From Blautia sp. (lineage in GTDB: Bacteria; Bacillota; Clostridia; Lachnospirales; Lachnospiraceae): a stretch of 45,334 nt of DNA. Under the pieces are notes generated by a model, which did not search any database, was not told the DNA's origin, and was given only the letters and a program-made list of their open reading frames with translations. Every line of letters starts with the position of its first letter. The first letter of the stretch is position 1. The stretch is from NCBI GenBank assembly GCA_021443885.1, contig JABUSW010000334.1:1-45334 (forward strand). Direction: 5' to 3'. This document shows, in pieces, positions 38,581-45,334 of the stretch. The position numbers and the translations under genes were made by a program.

Positions 38581-38588
38581 TCTGTTTC

Positions 38589-40064
38589 TTAATATCTGCT
38601 ATGTTCGAATTTCGGTTCGCAGGTGAGTTCGACACCAAGCTTACGGAAGCTTAAGATATCAACATCCGACAACATAACGGATGTATGCACCTGACATCCC
38701 CTTAAGTTTGGAATCTGCTCTAATGCCTTCTTTGCGTCCGGATCTTCGGACGCACTGATAGATAATGCAATTAATGTTTCGTCGATATGAAGACGAGGAT
38801 TCTTGCTTCCAAGGTATTGCGTCTTCAGACCCTGGATTGGACGCAGGGCATCCGGAGAGATGAGGTGCTTCTGCTCATCAATACCGCCAGCCAGAGATTT
38901 CAATGCATTTAGAATCAAGGCAGAAGATGCTCCCAGAAGATCTGTGGTCTTGCCGCAGACGATCCTGCCATCTGGCAGCTCCATAGCAGCGGCGGGGGCG
39001 CCGGTTTCTTCTTCACGGCTCAGACTGGCCGGAACGACCTTGCGATCGGTAAGGTTTGAATGAGCCTGCTGGAGAAGCAGTTCGATCTTAAACACTTCGT
39101 CTTCTTTAGCAGTTCCACTGAGCAGATTGCTCATACTTTTATAATAACGGCGGATGATTTCCTGCTTTGATGCCTCCTGACATACCTGATCATCCACAAT
39201 ACAATTACCGGCCATGTTTACACCCATGTCTGTGGGGGATTTGTAAGGACATTCCCCAATTATTTTTTCAAACATGACCTGAAGAACCGGGAAGATTTCC
39301 ACATCACGGTTGTAATTGACTGTGGTTACACCGTATGCATCCAGATGGAAGGGGTCGATCATGTTAATATCGTTCAGATCAGCTGTAGCCGCTTCATATG
39401 CCAGATTCACGGGATGCTTTAAAGGGATGTTCCAAATGGGGAAGGTTTCATATTTTGCATAACCGGCACAGATGCCTCTTTTGTATTCGTGATACAACTG
39501 GGAAAGGCAAGTGGCCATTTTTCCGCTGCCCGGTCCCGGAGCAGTAATGACTACCAGAGGACGGGTGGTTTCGATATATTCGTTTTTGCCATAGCCTTCA
39601 TCACTGACAATGGCGGAGACATTGCTGGGATATCCCGGAATTACATAATGAGTGTATACTTTAATTCCTCTCTTTTCCAGGCGCTTTTTGAAATTATCTG
39701 CGGCATCCTGTCCGGAATACTGCGTAATACATACGCTGCCTACATATAGGTTTCTGGAAGTGAATTCCCGAATGAGACGAAGTACATCCATATCATATGT
39801 TATGCCAAGATCTCCGCGTACTTTATTCTTATCAATATCAGCGGCACTGATCACGATGACGATCTCGGCCTGATCCGAAAGCTGCATCAGCATCCGAAGC
39901 TTGCTGTCCGGCTCAAAACCGGGAAGAACCCGGGATGCATGATAATCATCAAATAGTTTTCCGCCAAATTCCAGATACAATTTGTTGCCAAATTTTCCGA
40001 TGCGTTCTTTGATATGTTCGGACTGCATACGGAGATATTTCTCATTATCGAAACCTGTTTTCAT
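38589..40064 (-). CDS. DUF1846 domain-containing protein
   Basis: MKTGFDNEKYLRMQSEHIKERIGKFGNKLYLEFGGKLFDDYHASRVLPGFEPDSKLRML; AGGAGA upstream of ATG 40064; VVITAPGPGSGKMATCLSQLYHE. Confidence 0.92.
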   Translation of the reverse strand: MKTGFDNEKYLRMQSEHIKERIGKFGNKLYLEFGGKLFDDYHASRVLPGFEPDSKLRMLMQLSDQAEIVIVISAADIDKNKVRGDLGITYDMDVLRLIREFTSRNLYVGSVCITQYSGQDAADNFKKRLEKRGIKVYTHYVIPGYPSNVSAIVSDEGYGKNEYIETTRPLVVITAPGPGSGKMATCLSQLYHEYKRGICAGYAKYETFPIWNIPLKHPVNLAYEAATADLNDINMIDPFHLDAYGVTTVNYNRDVEIFPVLQVMFEKIIGECPYKSPTDMGVNMAGNCIVDDQVCQEASKQEIIRRYYKSMSNLLSGTAKEDEVFKIELLLQQAHSNLTDRKVVPASLSREEETGAPAAAMELPDGRIVCGKTTDLLGASSALILNALKSLAGGIDEQKHLISPDALRPIQGLKTQYLGSKNPRLHIDETLIALSISASEDPDAKKALEQIPNLRGCQVHTSVMLSDVDILSFRKLGVELTCEPKFEHSRY

Positions 40065-40146
40065 ATCTGTTCTCCTTGCTTCAAAAAATCGATACTCCAT
40101 TATACTACATCCAAAAGAAAATTCAAAGTATTTTCACAATCCCAGG

Positions 40147-40175
40147 TTGATTTATTTTTGAAAAATCTTTATAAT
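40147..40175 (+). promoter_or_regulatory. Candidate sigma-A promoter of ftsH
   Basis: TTGATT (40147-40152), 17-nt spacer, TATAAT (40170-40175). Confidence 0.75.
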
Positions 40176-40206
40176 GAATAGGATTGATTAAAACGGGAGG
40201 ATTATA

Positions 40207-42363
40207 ATGAGTAATCAGAATGATAAAGACCCTAATGGAAAAAGACCAGATAAGAAAGACTCCGGACCAAACGGACCAAATAAAAAAAATCAGCAGACGC
40301 TCTTTGCGTTGTTGATCTGCCTGCTGGTCACATTGGTCTGCTTCAGCTTTTTTACTAATATGCTGAAGGACAATTCCAGTGAGATCACATATGACAAGTT
40401 TATCGATATGGTAGAAAAGGACCAGATCCTGGAGGTTACGCTGAAGGCAGACACTCTGGAGATCGTTCCAAAGAAACAGATTACGCAGTTCCGTGACACA
40501 GTCTATTACACAAATCAGATGGAAGATGAGACTGCATTGACAGCAAGACTTGCGGACACGAAGATCAAATTCCATTCGGAAAAACCGGACGCAATGTCCG
40601 AGTTTATTTCCATGATCCTTAGCGTTCTCCTTCCGACATTGCTTCTGTTTGGGCTTCTGATGCTGTTTATGCGTCGTATGGGAAAAAGCGGCGGCATGAT
40701 GGGAGTAGGAAAAAGCAAGGCAAAGGCTTATATTCAGAAGGAGACCGGTATCACGTTCCAGGATGTGGCAGGACAGGATGAAGCAAAGGAATCCCTGGAA
40801 GAAGTTGTAGACTTTTTGCACAATCCGGCGAAATACACTATGATCGGTGCAAAGCTGCCGAAGGGTGCACTGCTTGTAGGACCTCCGGGAACCGGTAAGA
40901 CACTTTTGGCGAAGGCTGTGGCAGGTGAAGCGCATGTTCCGTTCTTTTCATTGTCCGGTTCTGAATTTGTTGAAATGTTTGTGGGTGTGGGCGCTTCCCG
41001 AGTAAGAGATCTGTTTGAAGAAGCAAAGAAAAATGCGCCTTGTATTGTGTTTATCGATGAGATCGATGCAATCGGCAAGAGCCGTGATTCACGCTACGGC
41101 GGCGGAAATGATGAGCGTGAGCAGACATTGAATCAGCTTCTGGCAGAGATGGATGGTTTTGACACTTCCAAGGGACTTCTGATTCTGGCTGCCACAAACA
41201 GACCGGAAGTTCTTGATCCTGCACTGCTTCGCCCGGGCCGTTTTGACAGACGTGTCATTGTAGATCGTCCGGATCTGAAGGGGCGAGTAGATATTCTGAA
41301 GGTTCATGCAAAGAATGTAAAACTGGATGAAACGGTAGATTTTGATGAAATCGCTTTGGCAACCTCCGGAGCCGTTGGCTCTGATCTTGCAAATATGATC
41401 AATGAGGCTGCGATTCTTGCTGTTAAGAACGGAAGAAATGCAATCTCCCAGAAGGATCTCTTTGAGTCGGTTGAGGTTGTTCTGGTCGGTAAGGAAAAGA
41501 AAGATCGTATCATGAGCATTCAGGAGCGCCGCATTGTTTCTTATCATGAAGTGGGACACGCTCTGGTAAGTGCTTTGCAAAAAGATGCTGAGCCGGTTCA
41601 GAAGATCACCATCGTGCCCCGTACTATGGGAGCCCTTGGATATGTTATGCATGTTCCGGAAGAAGAGAAGTATCTGAATACCCAGAAGGAACTGGAAGCG
41701 ATGCTGGTAGGATACCTTGGCGGAAGAGCAGCCGAAGAGATCGTATTTGATACCGTCACAACCGGTGCCGCAAATGATATTGAACAGGCAACAAAGGTTG
41801 CCCGTGCAATGATCACGCAGTATGGTATGTCTAAGAAGTTCGGGCTTATGGGACTTGCAACCCAGGAGAATAAGTACCTGACAGGGAATATGGTATTGAA
41901 TTGCGGTGATGACACGGCGACAGAAATCGACCACGAAGTGATGATCCTCCTGCATGATTCCTATGAAGAAGCAAAACGTTTGCTTTCCGAGAACCGTATG
42001 GCATTGGATAAAATTGCAGAATACCTGATCAAGAAGGAAACCATTACCGGCAAAGAATTTATGAAGATTTTCCGGGCTGTCAAGAAAGGAATGGAGATTC
42101 CGGAGGATATTAATGAGTTACCGGATCCGGAAGACAAGAATAAGCCGGCAGGTAAGACAGAAGCAACATCCGAAGAGATTTCTGAAACTCCTGCAGCAAC
42201 AGCAATGGAGGGCATCGCTGAAACACCTGTAGAAGCGGCAGCGGAGGGCATCGTTGAAGCATCTGTCGAAACTGTTGCGGAAGGAATTGATGAAATACAT
42301 GCGGAAGCAGTTTCAGAAGGTAAGGAAGAAGCTTCGGGAAAAACAGAATCGAATGCAGAGTAA
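40207..42363 (+). CDS. ftsH: ATP-dependent zinc metalloprotease FtsH
   Basis: 718 aa; [40 protein letters not shown] zinc site. Confidence 0.97.
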   Translation: MSNQNDKDPNGKRPDKKDSGPNGPNKKNQQTLFALLICLLVTLVCFSFFTNMLKDNSSEITYDKFIDMVEKDQILEVTLKADTLEIVPKKQITQFRDTVYYTNQMEDETALTARLADTKIKFHSEKPDAMSEFISMILSVLLPTLLLFGLLMLFMRRMGKSGGMMGVGKSKAKAYIQKETGITFQDVAGQDEAKESLEEVVDFLHNPAKYTMIGAKLPKGALLVGPPGTGKTLLAKAVAGEAHVPFFSLSGSEFVEMFVGVGASRVRDLFEEAKKNAPCIVFIDEIDAIGKSRDSRYGGGNDEREQTLNQLLAEMDGFDTSKGLLILAATNRPEVLDPALLRPGRFDRRVIVDRPDLKGRVDILKVHAKNVKLDETVDFDEIALATSGAVGSDLANMINEAAILAVKNGRNAISQKDLFESVEVVLVGKEKKDRIMSIQERRIVSYHEVGHALVSALQKDAEPVQKITIVPRTMGALGYVMHVPEEEKYLNTQKELEAMLVGYLGGRAAEEIVFDTVTTGAANDIEQATKVARAMITQYGMSKKFGLMGLATQENKYLTGNMVLNCGDDTATEIDHEVMILLHDSYEEAKRLLSENRMALDKIAEYLIKKETITGKEFMKIFRAVKKGMEIPEDINELPDPEDKNKPAGKTEATSEEISETPAATAMEGIAETPVEAAAEGIVEASVETVAEGIDEIHAEAVSEGKEEASGKTESNAE
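42199..42342 (+). repeat. Four degenerate 36-bp/12-aa tandem repeats in the FtsH C-terminal tail
   Basis: [12 protein letters not shown] / [12 protein letters not shown] / [12 protein letters not shown] / [12 protein letters not shown]. Confidence 0.8.
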
Positions 42364-42402
42364 GATCTAAGACGGGAATGGATATAATCCGAACAGAAAA
42401 AT

Positions 42403-44259
42403 ATGTTTCAAATAGAAGAAGAATTAAAGAAACTACCTGGAAAACCTGGCGTATATATTATGCATGGGGAAAAGGATGAAATCATATACGTAGGAAAAGC
42501 CGTCAGCCTGAAAAACCGTGTACGTCAATACTTTCAAAGCAGTCGTAATAAGGGTGTAAAAATTGAACAGATGGTGACCCACATTTCCCGGTTCGAGTAC
42601 ATTATTACGGATTCGGAGCTGGAGGCGTTGGTGCTGGAATGCAATCTGATCAAGGAACATCGTCCGAAATACAACACAATGCTGAAGGATGACAAGACGT
42701 ATCCTTTTATCAAGGTGACTGTCAATGAACCATATCCTCGTATCTTGTTTTCGCGCAGGATGAAGAAGGATAAGTCGAAGTATTTTGGACCTTACACCAG
42801 TGCAGGTGCGGTTAAGGATGTTATCGAGCTTACCAGGAAACTGTATCAGATACGTTCCTGTAATCGTATTCTGCCAAAGGATATCGGAAAAGAACGTCCA
42901 TGCCTGTATCACCATATGGGACAATGTGCCGCACCTTGTCAGGGATGGATCTCGCAAGAAGAATATCGAGAACATATCGATGGATTACTGCGTTTCCTGA
43001 ACGGTGATTTTCAGGGGACGGTTGAGGACCTGACGAAGAAAATGATGGCAGCCTCTGAAGCAATGAATTTTGAGGAGGCTGCTTCTTTGCGGGATCTGAT
43101 ACAAAGTGTAAAGCGGATTGGAGAACGACAGAAAATCACCGGATACCACCAGGAAGATAAGGATATCATCGCTGCTGCCATGGATGAGAGCGAAGATCTG
43201 CGGGAACAGGATGCTGTTGTGCAGGTCTTTTTTGTGCGGGATGGACGACTGATCGGAAGAGAACATTTTTTTCTGCATGTAGCAAAAGGGGACACAAAGG
43301 GACAGGTGATTTCCAGTTTTTTAAAGCAATACTATGCTGGAACCCCCTATATTCCGAAAGAGTTGATGGTACAAAGTGAAATAGAAGATGCAGAAGTAAT
43401 CGAAGAATGGCTGTCCGCAAGGCGTGGCCAAAAGGTATATATTCGGGTGCCTAAGAAAGGTACAAAGGAAAAACTGATGGAGCTTGCATTTGAGAATGCA
43501 AGAATGGTGCTTACGAAGGATCGGGAAAGAATCAAACGAGAGGAAGGACGTACGATAGGTGCCGTAAAAGAAATTGAAGGCTGGTTAAATCTGAAAAATA
43601 TACATCGTATGGAAGCTTTTGATATTTCGAATATCAGTGGATTCGAATCAGTAGGATCTATGGTAGTTTATGAAAAAGGACATCCGAAGAAAAGTGATTA
43701 CCGAAAGTTTCGTATCAAATCGGTGCAAGGCCCCAACGATTATGCCAGTATGGAAGAGGTATTGACCAGAAGATTTACCCATGAAAGTAATGGCGAATAT
43801 GATTCCTTTTCCCGATTGCCGGATCTGATATTAATGGATGGCGGACGCGGGCAGGTCAATATTGCACGAAAGGTACTGGAAAAACTCGGCTTGTCAATTC
43901 CGGTTTGCGGCATGGTGAAAGATGATCATCATAGAACGCGGGGCGTTTTTTTTAATAATGTAGAGATACCCATCGACACTTCCGGTGAAGGGTTTCATCT
44001 TGTCACAAGAATACAGGACGAGGCCCACAGGTTTGCAATTGAATACCATCGTTCCCTTCGAAGCAAAGACCAGGTAAAATCGATTCTGGATGATATCCCG
44101 GGGATTGGAGAAACCAGACGAAAAGCATTGTTAAGAAAATTCAAGTCCATAGAAGCGATCCGGGATGCATCACTGGAAGAGTTGAAAAACACGGAGTCTA
44201 TGAACGCTGCAAGTGCAATAAAGGTGCATGCTTTTTTTCACCCTGAAAAGGTGGAGTGA
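42403..44259 (+). CDS. uvrC: Excinuclease ABC subunit C
   Basis: 618 aa; [43 protein letters not shown] motif; FDISNISG; C-terminal Hh[19 protein letters not shown]. Confidence 0.97.
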   Translation: MFQIEEELKKLPGKPGVYIMHGEKDEIIYVGKAVSLKNRVRQYFQSSRNKGVKIEQMVTHISRFEYIITDSELEALVLECNLIKEHRPKYNTMLKDDKTYPFIKVTVNEPYPRILFSRRMKKDKSKYFGPYTSAGAVKDVIELTRKLYQIRSCNRILPKDIGKERPCLYHHMGQCAAPCQGWISQEEYREHIDGLLRFLNGDFQGTVEDLTKKMMAASEAMNFEEAASLRDLIQSVKRIGERQKITGYHQEDKDIIAAAMDESEDLREQDAVVQVFFVRDGRLIGREHFFLHVAKGDTKGQVISSFLKQYYAGTPYIPKELMVQSEIEDAEVIEEWLSARRGQKVYIRVPKKGTKEKLMELAFENARMVLTKDRERIKREEGRTIGAVKEIEGWLNLKNIHRMEAFDISNISGFESVGSMVVYEKGHPKKSDYRKFRIKSVQGPNDYASMEEVLTRRFTHESNGEYDSFSRLPDLILMDGGRGQVNIARKVLEKLGLSIPVCGMVKDDHHRTRGVFFNNVEIPIDTSGEGFHLVTRIQDEAHRFAIEYHRSLRSKDQVKSILDDIPGIGETRRKALLRKFKSIEAIRDASLEELKNTESMNAASAIKVHAFFHPEKVE

Positions 44260-44344
44260 TGGATGCAAAATGTAATCTTTACGAATGAATATCGAATGTG
44301 ATAAAATACGAAATATAAATATGTTTTGCAAGTGAGGATGTATT

Positions 44345-45277
44345 ATGAAAGGTGTTGAACTGACAAAACTAGTTCTGGAAATGAATCTTACAAATCTTAC
44401 GCCGGAGATTCCGTTAGAGGATATTCTGATACTTACATCTGAAATCAACAGACCGGCACTTCAGCTGGCCGGCTATCTGGAGCACTTTGAAAATGAACGT
44501 GTACAGATTATCGGGTATGTTGAGTATACATACCTGATGCAGCTTGATGATGAAGACCGGATGTTTACATTTGAGAGATTTGTTTCGAGTAAAATACCCT
44601 GCGTTGTATTCAGTACAATGACGATACCATCGGAAGACATGCTGGAAATGGCAAGAAAATATAGTGTTCCGGTTCTGGCAACTGCCCGTACAACGTCTTC
44701 CCTGATGGCGGAATTGATTCGATGGCTGGGTGTTCAGCTTGCACCGTGTATTTCTATCCATGGGGTATTGGTTGATGTATATGGAGAAGGCGTTTTGATC
44801 ACCGGAGAAAGCGGTATCGGTAAAAGTGAAGCGGCCTTGGAACTGATCAAACGGGGACATCGTCTGGTGAGTGATGATGTTGTAGAGCTTAGAAAAGTCA
44901 GTGACGTTACTTTGGTTGGATCAGCACCGGATATTACAAGACACTTCATTGAATTGCGGGGTATTGGTATTGTCGATGTAAAAACACTGTTTGGTGTGGA
45001 AAGTGTAAAGGATACCTGTGCGGTGGATCTCGTTATAAAATTGGAAGAGTGGGATAAGGATAAGGAATATGACCGCCTGGGATTAAAAGAAGAATATACG
45101 GAATATCTTGGAAATAAAATTGTCTGTCATTCCCTGCCGATCCGTCCTGGAAGAAATCTTGCCATTATTGTTGAGTCGGCAGCTGTTAACCACAGACAGA
45201 AGAAAATGGGGTATAATGCCGCAGAAGAGCTCTACAAGAGAGTGCAGGCCAATATTGTTAAGAAGAGTGGTAAGTAA
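44345..45277 (+). CDS. hprK: HPr kinase/phosphorylase
   Basis: 310 aa; GVLVDVYGEGVLITGESGIGKSEAALELIKRGHRLVSDDVVE and ELRGIGIVDVKTLFG. Confidence 0.97.
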   Translation: MKGVELTKLVLEMNLTNLTPEIPLEDILILTSEINRPALQLAGYLEHFENERVQIIGYVEYTYLMQLDDEDRMFTFERFVSSKIPCVVFSTMTIPSEDMLEMARKYSVPVLATARTTSSLMAELIRWLGVQLAPCISIHGVLVDVYGEGVLITGESGIGKSEAALELIKRGHRLVSDDVVELRKVSDVTLVGSAPDITRHFIELRGIGIVDVKTLFGVESVKDTCAVDLVIKLEEWDKDKEYDRLGLKEEYTEYLGNKIVCHSLPIRPGRNLAIIVESAAVNHRQKKMGYNAAEELYKRVQANIVKKSGK

Positions 45278-45316
45278 TTATAAAGAGGCAGGTAATTATT
45301 AAGAGATAAAGAAAAT

Positions 45317-45334
45317 GGAGGCTTATAAGCCTCC
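45317..45334 (+). terminator. Perfect palindrome at window end, possible terminator stem (T tract would lie outside the window)
   Basis: GGAGGCTTATAAGCCTCC is self-complementary over 18 nt. Confidence 0.4.

Noticed and set aside
40123-40935. 270-aa minus-strand ORF
   Set aside because: Antisense to the start of ftsH and its promoter; no family features.
41089-41955. 288-aa minus-strand ORF
   Set aside because: Antisense to conserved FtsH core; no family features.
1-45334. CRISPR arrays, tRNA/rRNA genes, prophage, integrase or transposase genes
   Set aside because: No direct repeat-spacer pattern, no cloverleaf or rRNA signature and no mobile-element protein was recognised by eye; a proper tRNAscan/CRISPR scan was not possible.

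Overview
This 45.3 kb window looks like chromosomal DNA of an anaerobic Clostridia bacterium, probably Lachnospiraceae (inferred from gene content and style). No tRNA, rRNA, CRISPR, phage or transposase gene was recognised. Order: partial DUF4003-like gene (-); purF-carA-carB; TIM-barrel sugar-P isomerase; MATE exporter (-); MnmM/YtqB-type methyltransferase; AraC regulator (-) divergent from a sugar ABC transporter (SBP, two permeases, DUF624); an orphan microcompartment cluster (two EutS/PduU-like shell proteins and EutP/PduV GTPase); PPi-dependent phosphofructokinase (-); a 148-bp MITE/REP-like hairpin; AGCS symporter; a methylene-THF reductase module (MetV-RnfC fusion, second MetV, MetF) followed by a BMC-H shell gene overlapped by a small Cys-rich ORF; a membrane-anchored C39-like protein; MurT without an adjacent GatD (-); DUF445; an AraB-like kinase, AraD and YesN/YesM-type two-component system leading into a YtfQRT-YjfF-type furanose ABC transporter with a second substrate-binding protein; DUF1846 (-); ftsH, uvrC, hprK. 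The most interesting points are (1) the MetV-RnfC/MetV/MetF + BMC-H + small Cys-protein neighbourhood, with more shell genes 4-9 kb upstream and no signature enzyme, (2) the two-SBP furanose transporter/sensor locus, (3) the large intergenic hairpin, and (4) three SBPs without a canonical lipobox. All assignments are by eye from translated motifs; no searches were run.
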